DNA from: Algoriphagus lutimaris
GTDB taxonomy: Bacteria > Bacteroidota > Bacteroidia > Cytophagales > Cyclobacteriaceae
Assembly (NCBI RefSeq): GCF_017051705.1
Contig: NZ_JAFIDJ010000001.1
Location: 1,765,786 to 1,829,785 of the forward strand
Direction of reading: 5' to 3'
DNA: 64,000 bases
The notes beneath the pieces were generated by a model. It had not been told where the DNA came from, made no database searches, and worked only from the letters and a program-made list of their open reading frames with translations. Position 1 is the stretch's first letter, and every line of letters starts with the position of its first letter. Both the position numbers and the translations under genes were made by a program. This document shows positions 43,741-53,368 of the stretch, piece after piece.

Positions 43741-45590
43741 TCTCCCTCCCAATTTACCTCTTTTGAAAAAGGATTCAGTAATTCATCCAATAGTACCGAG
43801 ACTTCTTTTCTATTGAGTTTCTTCTCAGATGTGAAATTCCCTTCCAGTCCTCTCCTTTTCCAAACTTGTGCTATTTCCAACAAGGGAGTATTGGGCTTCA
43901 CAAGTTCCATTATTTCTTGAAATCTTTCTCCTGTTAAATAATCTCCGGAAGCACCCCAATAATCCTTCAATTCCGGATACAATGACCGCATCCCATCTAC
44001 CAATTCATATTCAGTGACCAACCTATCTGGATAAAACCAAGTTTGATTTTCCCATAGATAAGGGACTCCCTCTCCTTTAAAAATTCCTGTGGCCCCAATT
44101 TTCTGCATGGCTACAAAATGATCTGAAAGAGGATTCGTGTCCAAAAAAGGCATAATGTAGGCATTATGAGAAAGCAATAAAGTCTGTACTTCACGGATAG
44201 AAACCTCATCCAATGGTTTCTTCTCCTTTATTGAAACTGCAGCCAACACCCCTGCAGCTTGTCCAATTCCTAATACTACTGGCTGAAGTCTAGTTGCTCC
44301 ATTGACAATATTAGATACTGAAATACTTTTTTCAGCTAGAATCAATGCCGAATGATCTTTCGGTATCAAGGCACCCAGTGGGACATTGTAAGATGGCACA
44401 CGAATCTTGATAAAGTCAATAGCGGGAGCATCTAGGTTCTTTTTGTGATGATGATCTATGGTATAATCTCCTACAGCAATTCCTGTCCTGAACAAAGGAT
44501 TTGGAGCCTCATACGGCGTCCTAACATAAGGTAAAGTAAAATCAACCAACCCGAAATACCTCCTTGACTCACGATGATATGGAATCATAGGCAGATCATC
44601 TTCTGTAGGATATTCATTTTCAGCAATCCCCAAATTTTTGTAACCAAGGTCATGCTGTATGTAATAAATAAATCTAAGACTCGCCTGCCTCGCAGCCTCA
44701 AGTGCCGTTTCTCGCTCTTCAGGAGTCATTTCTACGATATTCACATAATAATCATTCCCACAATTCGGCCAATTGATCATGTATTTACCGTTGGGTAGTT
44801 TTCCATAATCAATCATTTTTCCACAATCCAAAGTTGGATCGTTATCTGTTATTGGATCAGCATGAGCACAGGCACAGGCAAACTCCTCCGGATCATAATT
44901 TGAAGGTTTTGGGATAGTCTTATCAGCAGACTTACCAAAATCTTCAAGTGTCACAACATAAGTCAGGTCTTGGATGATATCATTGCTTTCTTCCGGGGCA
45001 AAGCTTTCACCGATTTCATCCCTGGCATCCATACCCAACCTATATTCTAAACCTTGGGCTGCAGCCACATCTCCAAGTTCAGTAGCATCAATTAATAATG
45101 GTGCTTGTACGATGTATTCTTCTCCATTCTTGAGATAGCTCACTGTCCAAAGTTTGTTTTCATAGGAGACCTCATTCCAATCACTTTTAAAAGTCACCGT
45201 CAGGGAAGGCACGGATTCAGCCATCAATTGTAAAATTTCATTCCCAATTTTAGGTTCAAAAAGTGTATTACTAACCCATCCTGTGGCGAGTTTATCTTCT
45301 CCACCATAGTGTTCTTCTAATTTTGCCTTAAACTCTCCCCAAATTCCAGAAGGTAGTTGATGGTTCCCATCAATCGCTGAAACTCCTGCAGAAGTCAACA
45401 TACCTCCTAACCATGTTGTTGGCTCAATAATTAAAGTTTTAAGGCCTTCCCTTCCAGCAGAAATACCCGCTGAAGTTCCACTAGCTCCACCTCCTACAAT
45501 GATTAAATCATAGTTATTCTGGGCAAATAAAGAATGGGAAAGCCCCATTAATATTAAGATGACTGAAAAGGAAAATCTAATTAATTTCAT
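43728..45590 (-). CDS. Exported FAD-dependent oxidoreductase (PF12831 type)
   Basis: A 620-residue flavoprotein with a signal peptide (MKLIRFSFSVILILM...SLFAQ, cleavage near 23), so it acts outside the cytoplasm. The dinucleotide fold follows at once: DLIIVGGGASGTSAGISAGREG, then IIEPTTWLGGMLTSAG; a second FAD motif is LLIDATELGDVAAAQG, and a C-terminal segment is ATRLQPVVLGIGQAAGVLAAVS. A cysteine-rich loop (ACACAHADP... TLDCGK) lies mid-protein. It belongs to the FAD_oxidored family (PF12831) and its substrate is unknown. The gene lies 6 bp downstream of the ROK kinase, so they share a transcript. Cofactor loading before export would suggest Tat transport, but no twin-arginine is present. 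Confidence 0.88.
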   Translation of the reverse strand: MKLIRFSFSVILILMGLSHSLFAQNNYDLIIVGGGASGTSAGISAGREGLKTLIIEPTTWLGGMLTSAGVSAIDGNHQLPSGIWGEFKAKLEEHYGGEDKLATGWVSNTLFEPKIGNEILQLMAESVPSLTVTFKSDWNEVSYENKLWTVSYLKNGEEYIVQAPLLIDATELGDVAAAQGLEYRLGMDARDEIGESFAPEESNDIIQDLTYVVTLEDFGKSADKTIPKPSNYDPEEFACACAHADPITDNDPTLDCGKMIDYGKLPNGKYMINWPNCGNDYYVNIVEMTPEERETALEAARQASLRFIYYIQHDLGYKNLGIAENEYPTEDDLPMIPYHRESRRYFGLVDFTLPYVRTPYEAPNPLFRTGIAVGDYTIDHHHKKNLDAPAIDFIKIRVPSYNVPLGALIPKDHSALILAEKSISVSNIVNGATRLQPVVLGIGQAAGVLAAVSIKEKKPLDEVSIREVQTLLLSHNAYIMPFLDTNPLSDHFVAMQKIGATGIFKGEGVPYLWENQTWFYPDRLVTEYELVDGMRSLYPELKDYWGASGDYLTGERFQEIMELVKPNTPLLEIAQVWKRRGLEGNFTSEKKLNRKEVSVLLDELLNPFSKEVNWEGELKK

Positions 45591-45596
45591 ATCAAG

Positions 45597-46451
45597 TTAT
45601 TTTTGATTGAATGGCAAACAAGCTCCAATTAAAGCTGCTTTTTCGCCCAATGCTGAAATTTTAAAAGGGACGGAATATCCCATTAATTTTAAATAGGAAT
45701 AGGTTGATGGTAAAAAGTTTTCTGAGGCTAAACTTATTTTCCCGCCTAGCACAACTCCATCAGATTGAAGCCGAACCAGATAGGGGAACAAAAACTCACC
45801 CAAGGATCTACCAAATTCACTAAAGATTTTTTTTGAAACTTTGGGATCAATATCTTCTTTTAAGATCTCTTTGACACCTGATATATAAATTCCAAACTGT
45901 TCTAGAGCAATATCTTTAAACCAAGAAGTGCCAAGATAATCTTCTGCAATCCCATCACGAAAAGGTGCTGACCAAAGCTCCGCATCTTTAACAACATCAA
46001 AGACTTTTATGGCAGAGCCAAGCCCTGTTCCTAAAGTTATTCCAATGGAATTCTGGAATTCTTTCCCAGAACCTGCAAAGCTTTCCCCCAAAAGAAAAGC
46101 TTCTGCATCATTGGTAAATTCTAGTTGATCGGGTGAAATACGAAGGCTTTCTGCAAGTAAATTCTTAACAGAGAGTTGATATAGGGAAGCCATTTTTCCC
46201 TGATCTTTAATCAAAGAAATACCATTCTTATAATCATAAGGACCTGGCATTGCTATACCGACTTTAATATCTTTTGAACTCCCAGCTACAGCCAAAATAA
46301 CTTTTGACCAAGTTTCTATAATCGAATCTTTGTCTTTATATGTATCGACAAGGCCTTCATGAAAGTCAGATAAACCTGCTTCCTTATTCCCTATCTGCAC
46401 AGTAGCAGCTGAAATATGAGTACCCCCTATATCTACACCAATTAGTTTCAT
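45597..46451 (-). CDS. ROK-family sugar kinase
   Basis: A 284-residue ROK kinase without DNA-binding domain. The phosphate-binding motif DIGGTHISAATV starts at residue 6; VGIAMPGPYDY, FTNDAEAFLLGE (catalytic Asp in NDA) and GITLGTGLGSAI follow. The zinc motif (CxCGxxGCxE) of most ROK kinases is absent, as in the shorter zinc-less ROK subset. It should phosphorylate a hexose or hexosamine after import. It leads a two-gene minus-strand operon with the FAD oxidoreductase, and a terminator separates it from the SusCD genes upstream. Confidence 0.87.
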   Translation of the reverse strand: MKLIGVDIGGTHISAATVQIGNKEAGLSDFHEGLVDTYKDKDSIIETWSKVILAVAGSSKDIKVGIAMPGPYDYKNGISLIKDQGKMASLYQLSVKNLLAESLRISPDQLEFTNDAEAFLLGESFAGSGKEFQNSIGITLGTGLGSAIKVFDVVKDAELWSAPFRDGIAEDYLGTSWFKDIALEQFGIYISGVKEILKEDIDPKVSKKIFSEFGRSLGEFLFPYLVRLQSDGVVLGGKISLASENFLPSTYSYLKLMGYSVPFKISALGEKAALIGACLPFNQK

Positions 46452-46536
46452 AAATAAAGAAACTACCTTTTGAGATTAGAATATTTAAAAAAGTCCATAT
46501 AAGAAATGACGATCCAACAAAAATATTTTAATCAAA

Positions 46537-46575
46537 GAAAAAGATAGAGGTCTGGATGAACCAAGACCTCTATCT
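46537..46575 (-). terminator. Terminator after SusCD pair 2
   Basis: Perfect 12-bp stem AGATAGAGGTCT (46542-46553) and AGACCTCTATCT (46564-46575) with a 10-nt loop. On the minus strand it is followed by TTTTTC, so it ends the susC-susD transcript 35 bp after the susD stop. Confidence 0.9.
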
Positions 46576-46609
46576 GAAAACATTCAAATCTTAAATAGGA
46601 AGATTGAAA

Positions 46610-48175
46610 TTATTTTCCTCCGTCCCACCATACTTTAGTAGCAAAAAGATCGCCACCCATTCTGGTTACTGCGGCTTCGTAATTGTCAGGGTTAGCTCCT
46701 ATTTCAGATTCCCAATATCTTAGTCTTCTTGGAATGAAATTACCTTCGAATGCATTAGGATCCTGTGTTGGAGTCAACTCAGGGTATCCAGTTCTTCTCC
46801 AGTTCGACCAAGATTCGATATCGTTCAAATAAGTTGCCGCCCAATACTCCTCACCTATTAATCTTAATTTTTCGGTATCAGATGCTGCATCAAATCCACG
46901 GCCGTCGATATATGCTTGAATCTCATCACTCGAAGTCACAAAAGATGGATCAAAATAAACCCAAGCAGATATTGCAGCAGCAACCCCATTACTAAAGTGA
47001 GTTGAAGGGCTACTAGAAATCCAACCTTTAATTGCAGCTTCAGCTCTCATTAATTCTACCTCGGCATATGAAATCAAGTAATATGGATCTTCCCAATCTA
47101 AATACTTTAGGTTGAGCATAGAGAAATTCTGCTGGACCGTTGTAAAACCATCAAGAGTTCCTGGAGGTACTGCATCTACCAAATTAGTAGAATTGTAGCC
47201 GTTTGGAAGACCGATTTGTTTATCTGGATCAGTAATCCAAGTTGACTCATTCTCTGGATCTCCCACACCGCCAGTAATGATCATCTTACGAGGGTCATTG
47301 TTAGAATCCATCCAGTTTAGGAAAGTCTCAGAAATCTTGCAATCTCTAGAGTACTTATAGGTGTTCCAATAACCATCATTCAATCCATTTCGGTTTACAC
47401 CCTGAGGACCTGGAGCATAGTGAATAAATGCAATGTCATCATTACTGGTAAATGCACCACTTGTGTTAGCTTCATTAAACACAGATTGAGCAGTGGATGG
47501 GTCTACATTACTCATTCGCATTGCCATTCTCATTAAAAGAGAATTTGTAAATTTCTTCCACTTATCAATGTCGCCACCATACAAGAAATCCTGTGCGCCT
47601 AGTGATCTCGCAGAAGGAGAAAACTTATCTCTGGCTGCTTTTAAATCAGCAATCATAAGAGAATATACCTCTTGCTGAGATTGATAGGTAGGGAACCAAT
47701 TTTCCTCAGATTCGAGTCCGTAACCCGCTTGAGTATAAGGAATATCCCCATACATATCGGTCATTCTCAGAAGATCAAAAACTCTCAAAACTGTTGCTGC
47801 CGCATTAAGATTTGCCTCATTTGGATCTTCAGCGGTTTTAGTAATCACATGTGAAAATAACCGAATAACAGCTGTAAAATGCCTCTCCATGTAAGCACCA
47901 CTATACTGGGCACTGTAGAAATACTTATCCCCACTGAAATACCCTGCAGTAGATGCCGTGTGCTGAATCATCGTAGCTGCATAAAGCATGTTGGCTCTGG
48001 TGTTTTCATATTCTCCACCGATTCTCAAGGTGCCAAGAGAAAATAGATATCGCATATCGATATCTTCAACTGCGTTTTTATTAACATTTAGGTCTAATAA
48101 GTCTTGTTCATTACAAGAGGTGCCAAGTAGCAAAGTGCCTAGAATTAGACCGGTAATTTTATTTCTTAGTCTCAT
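46610..48175 (-). CDS. SusD/RagB-family nutrient-binding outer-membrane lipoprotein (pair 2)
   Basis: A 521-residue surface lipoprotein (lipobox LLGTSC, Cys21). Its features fit the SusD-like_2 family (PF12771): N-terminal DLNVNKNAVEDIDMRYLFSLG, a helical TPR-like middle with RMTDMYGDIPYTQAG, SYAEVELMRAEAAIKGW and C-terminal SNWRRTGYPELTPTQDPNAFEGNFIPRRLRYWESE. SusD proteins close like a lid over the SusC channel and bind the substrate at the cell surface. The gene follows its susC by 31 bp and ends in a strong terminator. Confidence 0.93.
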   Translation of the reverse strand: MRLRNKITGLILGTLLLGTSCNEQDLLDLNVNKNAVEDIDMRYLFSLGTLRIGGEYENTRANMLYAATMIQHTASTAGYFSGDKYFYSAQYSGAYMERHFTAVIRLFSHVITKTAEDPNEANLNAAATVLRVFDLLRMTDMYGDIPYTQAGYGLESEENWFPTYQSQQEVYSLMIADLKAARDKFSPSARSLGAQDFLYGGDIDKWKKFTNSLLMRMAMRMSNVDPSTAQSVFNEANTSGAFTSNDDIAFIHYAPGPQGVNRNGLNDGYWNTYKYSRDCKISETFLNWMDSNNDPRKMIITGGVGDPENESTWITDPDKQIGLPNGYNSTNLVDAVPPGTLDGFTTVQQNFSMLNLKYLDWEDPYYLISYAEVELMRAEAAIKGWISSSPSTHFSNGVAAAISAWVYFDPSFVTSSDEIQAYIDGRGFDAASDTEKLRLIGEEYWAATYLNDIESWSNWRRTGYPELTPTQDPNAFEGNFIPRRLRYWESEIGANPDNYEAAVTRMGGDLFATKVWWDGGK

Positions 48176-48206
48176 AGTTTCGTTTTTTTAGGTTAAACCT
48201 TCGGTC

Positions 48207-51200
48207 TTAGAAGTTAGCAGATAGATTAAATCCAATACTTCTGTTCGCAGGAACTGAGAAAAACTCTAATCCTTGAGAGTTTCCAGAAGTAGTGTATGCT
48301 GCCTCCGGATCAAGATTTGGCACATTTGACCAAAGAATAGCGAGGTTTCTTCCCACTACTGAAAGCGATAAAGACTGGAATGGAGTTTTATCTAAGACCT
48401 TTGCATTGAAAGTATACCCAAAAGAGAATTCCCGTAGCTTACCAAAAGAAGCATCGTAAACAACATTTTCTGAAACTTGGGAATATCGCTGCCAATAATT
48501 ATCAATTAAGTACCTAGTCGGGTCAGAAGGGTCTGCTGGAATAGTCCATGTTCCCGGATCGCCTTCTGGAGTAACACCTGTAACAGTAAGGGTCCCATCT
48601 CTTCCAACCAAGGTGTTTTTATGAAGACCATTTTGGTAAGCAAAATAATTTGTACCTGACATCATTGATCCGCCTGATCTAAAGTCTATTAAAAACATTA
48701 AGCGGAAGCCTTTGTAGGAGAAGTTATTGCTAATACCTCCCGAAATAGGATGACGTCCTTCAGCAATTGTCTCATAGCCAGAGGTAGTTACCGGAAACCC
48801 GTTTGCATCATAAACAGGCTGACCATTTATTTCAAGCTGCTTAAAGCCAGCAATCATCCCAAGTGGCTGACCTACAATGTGTCGGATTCGCTCTCTACGA
48901 ACTCGAGATTCGTCTAAATTGATGAATTCAATTGGGTCACCTGCCGCGTTATTTCCAAGGCTTAATACCTCTGAGATATTTCTTGCAAAGTTAAAGGAGA
49001 TATCCCAACGAAAATCTCCAACTACTGGAGCTACATTTAAGAGTACCTCGATACCTCTGTTTTCCAATTCACCAATATTAACTGTAGTAGACCCGAAACC
49101 AGAAGTAGCTGAAATACCTGTATTTAGAATATCATCAGAAGTTCTTCTTTTATAATAAGCCAGATCTAAACCAATTCTATTTTCGATAAATCTTATATCT
49201 GTACCGATTTCCCATTCTGAAGATAAGTATGGACCTAAATTGGCATTAGGAATAGAGCCGTTGTTGATTTGACCCAAGCTTGATCCACCAATGTGTCCTG
49301 CTCCAACTAATCCATAAGTCAAGTTTAGTGCATAAGGATTTGGTCCTCCTCCACCTACTTGTGCCCATCCACCTCTTAATTTTACAAATGTCAAGAAATC
49401 TGGCATTTGAATCATATCTGAAATAACAGCACTTAGGCCTACCGAAGGGTAGATAATTTTATTGTTAGCTGGAGCTAGAGTAGAAAACCGGTCTTGTCTA
49501 CCTGTGAGGTTCAAGAAAAGCATGTTTTTATAACCAAGGTTTGCTGCACCATAAATGGAGTTGATTCCGAACTCAGAGAACCCATATCCAAAAGAAGGTG
49601 CTGCGACATTAGTAACACTATGGAAAAATGGAACAACTAAATCATTTCCTCCTCCTCTTTTGGTCTCATTTACCCTTTTAAGCTGATTTCCACCCAAAAA
49701 TCCATCGACATCAAAATCACCAAAAGTTTTATTGAAACCGATCATTACGTCGGCATTATTTTCTCGAACTGTTCTGGCTGTTGTATTATAACTTCCACGA
49801 GGTTTAAACGCCGTACCATATCCTTCGTAAGCATCTTCAGCTCTAACCTGAAAATCGGTACCATATCTACCTTGTACATAAAGCCAATCAGTGATATCAT
49901 ACCTCAATGACATATTTCCAAATACTCTATCAGTCACATCAGTTCTTCCCCATTGGTACGCTGCCCAATAAGGGTTAGTCTGGAAAACATTTCCTTGGTA
50001 TCTCAATTCAGTTCCATCAGGATTTGCCCCAAGCTTGTTAGGGTCTCCTTTTATTACGTCTAAAGGAATATTTCCTGGTTTAACCACCATCGAGAAATTG
50101 GCATTTCCAGGTGAGTCAGATAGTCTTGGTCTATTATTTGCCTCTTGCTTAGAATATTGACCAGATACAGCTACCGTCAATTTACCCTGCTTACTGTTAA
50201 CATTGATACTAGCTACATTTCTATCAAACCCGGCATTTGGAAGAACGTCATCATTTGTCAAATTTGAGAATGAGAATCTATAGCTAGTATTCTCATTGCC
50301 ACCAAATAAGGCAACTGAGTTGTTCCAAGTGCTTCCTTGGCGATAGAAATCATTAAAGTCCTCACCTAAAAAAGAATATGGACGCTGTTGACCATCAAAC
50401 TGGATAGCATTTGCTCCATCATATACACCTCCCCAACCATTAGTGGACGTATTCAAAGCTTCATCCTGAGTTCCAGGTTTTCTACCATCCTGACCCGGCC
50501 CATAGGTTCTTTGAAAATCTGTTCGGTCTACTACTTGATCAAAGGTGAAATTTGAGTTTACAGCAACTCCAACTCCTTTTCTGTTTTTTCCTTTTTTAGT
50601 AGTGATAAGAATAACACCATTTGCCGCTCTGGCTCCATAAAGCGCAGCAGCAGTATTACCTTTCAAAACTGAGATACTCTCAATATCATCAGCATTAATG
50701 GAAGAAAGTCCATCTCCTGCATCATTTCCTCCCCACATTCCTGCATTTCCTAAATTTCCTGATTCTATTGGTACACCATTAACTACATAAAGCGGCTGAT
50801 CAGCTCCCGTTAATGAAGAACCTCCACGGATTACTACTCGAGTAGAACCTGCAGCTCCTGTGGAGGGAGGAGTTACATTTACCCCGGCCACTTTTCCAGT
50901 TAATGCGTTTCCGACATTAACTGCTCTAGATTCTGTAAATTTGTCTCCCGAAAGTTGTGTGACCGAATAGCCTAAAGACTTCTTGTCTCGCTGCATACCA
51001 AATGATGTTACCACAACTTCTGATAATTCATTCATATCTTCTTCAAGAGTAACATTTAGTTCAGTTAAATTCCCTACAGTAAACTCTTGTGAAGTATAAC
51101 CGATGAATGAAAATACCAAAACTGAATTTGGTCCTACAGAAATTGAATACTCCCCTTCCACATTGGTGGTAGTACCTGTGCCATTCCCCCTATCAAGGAT

Positions 51201-51335
51201 CGTAACTCCCGGCATAGGAAGACCGTCTGACGAGGCAGTCACCACGCCTTTCAAAACTCTCGTTTGTGCCTTAATATTTGCCATCAAGCCAAACATCAAG
51301 AATAGAGAGAAAGTAATTGATAAAACTTTTCTCAT
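48207..51335 (-). CDS. SusC/RagA-family TonB-linked outer-membrane transporter (pair 2)
   Basis: A 1042-residue TonB-dependent transporter: signal peptide (cleavage near KAQT, residue 24); carboxypeptidase-regulatory-like domain (about 26-112, LKGVVTASSDGLPMPGVTI); plug domain (about 115-240, PLYVVNGVPIESG, SINADDIESISVLKGNTAA and ALYGARAANGVILITTKKG, the SusC motif); then a 22-strand beta-barrel with C-terminal phenylalanine (NLSANF). It lacks the extra STN sensor domain that anti-sigma-linked SusC proteins have. It imports the substrate captured by SusD with energy from TonB. The N-terminal 110 residues closely resemble those of the SusC at 53369-56686, but the barrels differ strongly. Confidence 0.95.
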   Translation of the reverse strand: MRKVLSITFSLFLMFGLMANIKAQTRVLKGVVTASSDGLPMPGVTILDRGNGTGTTTNVEGEYSISVGPNSVLVFSFIGYTSQEFTVGNLTELNVTLEEDMNELSEVVVTSFGMQRDKKSLGYSVTQLSGDKFTESRAVNVGNALTGKVAGVNVTPPSTGAAGSTRVVIRGGSSLTGADQPLYVVNGVPIESGNLGNAGMWGGNDAGDGLSSINADDIESISVLKGNTAAALYGARAANGVILITTKKGKNRKGVGVAVNSNFTFDQVVDRTDFQRTYGPGQDGRKPGTQDEALNTSTNGWGGVYDGANAIQFDGQQRPYSFLGEDFNDFYRQGSTWNNSVALFGGNENTSYRFSFSNLTNDDVLPNAGFDRNVASINVNSKQGKLTVAVSGQYSKQEANNRPRLSDSPGNANFSMVVKPGNIPLDVIKGDPNKLGANPDGTELRYQGNVFQTNPYWAAYQWGRTDVTDRVFGNMSLRYDITDWLYVQGRYGTDFQVRAEDAYEGYGTAFKPRGSYNTTARTVRENNADVMIGFNKTFGDFDVDGFLGGNQLKRVNETKRGGGNDLVVPFFHSVTNVAAPSFGYGFSEFGINSIYGAANLGYKNMLFLNLTGRQDRFSTLAPANNKIIYPSVGLSAVISDMIQMPDFLTFVKLRGGWAQVGGGGPNPYALNLTYGLVGAGHIGGSSLGQINNGSIPNANLGPYLSSEWEIGTDIRFIENRIGLDLAYYKRRTSDDILNTGISATSGFGSTTVNIGELENRGIEVLLNVAPVVGDFRWDISFNFARNISEVLSLGNNAAGDPIEFINLDESRVRRERIRHIVGQPLGMIAGFKQLEINGQPVYDANGFPVTTSGYETIAEGRHPISGGISNNFSYKGFRLMFLIDFRSGGSMMSGTNYFAYQNGLHKNTLVGRDGTLTVTGVTPEGDPGTWTIPADPSDPTRYLIDNYWQRYSQVSENVVYDASFGKLREFSFGYTFNAKVLDKTPFQSLSLSVVGRNLAILWSNVPNLDPEAAYTTSGNSQGLEFFSVPANRSIGFNLSANF

Positions 51336-51696
51336 AATTGGTAATAAATGGTTAGAAATAATTGAGTTAAATAAAAGCGCTCGAAATCAAATTTTTAAAT
51401 CTTTCAAAAAACCGAAAAGCAAGAAAATTGAAACGCTAAAAGAATAGTTATTAATCCCTTTATAGCATAAGCAATTTCAAAACTCGAATCAATCACTATT
51501 ATGTCGAGTAAAGCTATATATTTTCAAAAATTTTCAAAAATATTTGTATAATTTTTTATGTAAGAAAATTCTATTTTTTCTTTTTTTTTAGAAAGTTAGT
51601 AAAGTAAACAAGTTTTTTACAACATATAATCTGGTAAGTTATTAGTTATATGAAATTTTATTTGAATAATTCATGGATATTTATGGATATTTGGTA
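51336..51696. other. Leader region of SusCD pair 2
   Basis: An AT-rich non-coding stretch between SusC pair 2 (minus) and the terminator of SusD pair 1. It contains an inverted repeat ACTCGA (51482-51487) and TCGAGT (51504-51509) 147 bp upstream of the susC start, which could be an operator. Several CAAAnnTA sites (minus-strand -7-like) occur, for example in TCAAAAATATTTG near 51535, without a matching -33. No gene was seen. Confidence 0.4.
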
Positions 51697-51728
51697 TAAA
51701 AAAAGCCCCTCAATTACATTGAGGGGCT
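51697..51728 (-). terminator. Terminator after SusCD pair 1
   Basis: Perfect 10-bp stem AGCCCCTCAA (51704-51713) and TTGAGGGGCT (51719-51728), 5-nt loop; A-run at 51698-51704 gives the U-tract on the minus strand. It lies 27 bp past the susD stop. Confidence 0.92.
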
Positions 51729-51754
51729 TTTTAATAAAACACTACCTAAAAAAA

Positions 51755-53347
51755 TTAATTCACATCCCAGAAAATGGTGTTCATCAATTTATCATCAGGC
51801 TGTACTACAGAATAATTTTCTGTATTGTAAGTCTGTTCAGACCCAGGATACATCCATCTTGCTGGAGGCAAGCTCTGCTGATTAGAGTTATCTTCCCAGA
51901 ATTCAAGGTCCACTTTACCCAATCTTCTTAATTCATGCCAGCTTTCATTTGATTGAACCACATTGAAGTGTAACCATTTTTGCTCAGCAATTAATTTAAG
52001 CTTCTCCTCAGAAGATCCTGCCATATCCCAAGAAACATCATCCATAGATAAGTAAGCATTGATCGATTCTTCGGTAGGAACAATCGGATCACCTGATTCT
52101 GCATTATTACTGATACTTCTTAGGTATTCGTAAAAATCAACAGACTGTCGAATTGCTTCTTCATAATGGGTCTTCGCCATCATACCCTGATTTTCCTTCA
52201 GGTAATATTCAGCTGCCATCAAATGTACTTCTGCCGCTGTAATGATTAAACCTGGGAAATACTGGTTTCTACTGATGGTAGAGTGATTGTAGATACTCAA
52301 AGTTTGAGTCAATACCAAAGCGTTCTGATCTGTAGGGTTCATCAATGGATCCAAACCAAGGTACTCGCCTTCTGCATTCTCTCCTGGTTGAAATACATAA
52401 GTTAATCTAGGATCCTCATTTCCTACCATGTGATTCAAAATAGCTTTTCCGGCAATGTTGCCACCCCAATCTTCCAAACCACTCTGGAAGTTATTAGCAG
52501 GCATCAAAGTCCCTAAAGTATGGATTCGGAAAAGGATATTACTGTCATTATCAGAAACAATTGGATACTGTCCCGGATTCGACAAAATAGTACCGATTTC
52601 AGTTTTTGCTCTAGCGCTGAACTCACTAGTACCGCTTACTCTAGTCAACATCCTTAATCGTAAAGAATTGATATATTTCAACCACTGATCTATATCTCCA
52701 CGGTTGATCAAGTCTTGAGTCCTGAATTCAATTTCAATAGCAGGATTGATTTGTAGTGTACGTAACTCATCAGCAAATCCAGCCAAATCATCTAACATCT
52801 TGGAATAAATATCACTTGCTTTATCATAACCAGCATATGATTTAGTATAATCCCCTCCATTAGTACTTAGCATACCTGCCTCTGACCAAGGAATATCCCC
52901 ATGCAAATCGACTACTTGCTGAGTATGGTCATAGAAGTAAGTAGCTGCAGCAATCATAAATACACGATTATCAACTTTCTCCTCTTCAGACAAGGCATTA
53001 TATACTTTCTCAAGCTCTCTGTATTGAGCCACGAAATTGTAGTAATTATTCCAACGGTCATTTACTGCCGCAGAACCAGGCACATATTGATTTTCAACAT
53101 TCACCCATCCTACTGCCTGTGTATATCTATTGGAAGTAATTCGCTTAATCACAAAGTAATCCCAATAAGTAGGCAATACAGATTGACGGTTGGTATAAAT
53201 CATTCCAGTAAACTGCTTACCCACTGAGGTTTCAGAAAGCTTCGAAGGATCCGTGTAATTATCTTCAAAATCTGCTGTAGTACAACTCACCGAGAAGCCT
53301 ATTAGCATAATGTATATTAATATTCTATTGATATTCATCTTAATCAT
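51755..53347 (-). CDS. SusD/RagB-family nutrient-binding outer-membrane lipoprotein (pair 1)
   Basis: A 530-residue lipoprotein with lipobox GFSVSC (Cys22 from the ATG at 53347; an ATG three codons later is possible). SusD-like features include an N-terminal DFEDNYTDPSKLSETSVGKQF segment, helical repeats with QQVVDLHGDIPWSEAGM, AAEVHLMAAEYYLKENQGMM, and the C-terminal SNESWHELRRLGKVDLEFWED. It is related to but clearly distinct from the SusD at 46610-48175, so the pair probably binds a different substrate or part of one. It lies 21 bp downstream of its SusC. Confidence 0.93.
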   Translation of the reverse strand: MIKMNINRILIYIMLIGFSVSCTTADFEDNYTDPSKLSETSVGKQFTGMIYTNRQSVLPTYWDYFVIKRITSNRYTQAVGWVNVENQYVPGSAAVNDRWNNYYNFVAQYRELEKVYNALSEEEKVDNRVFMIAAATYFYDHTQQVVDLHGDIPWSEAGMLSTNGGDYTKSYAGYDKASDIYSKMLDDLAGFADELRTLQINPAIEIEFRTQDLINRGDIDQWLKYINSLRLRMLTRVSGTSEFSARAKTEIGTILSNPGQYPIVSDNDSNILFRIHTLGTLMPANNFQSGLEDWGGNIAGKAILNHMVGNEDPRLTYVFQPGENAEGEYLGLDPLMNPTDQNALVLTQTLSIYNHSTISRNQYFPGLIITAAEVHLMAAEYYLKENQGMMAKTHYEEAIRQSVDFYEYLRSISNNAESGDPIVPTEESINAYLSMDDVSWDMAGSSEEKLKLIAEQKWLHFNVVQSNESWHELRRLGKVDLEFWEDNSNQQSLPPARWMYPGSEQTYNTENYSVVQPDDKLMNTIFWDVN

Positions 53348-53368
53348 GTTTTTATCTTATATCAATTA

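Noticed and set aside
46518-46525. Minus-strand -7-like TATTTTTG before the ROK kinase gene
   Set aside because: No -33 box at the right spacing and the motif arises often in AT-rich DNA.
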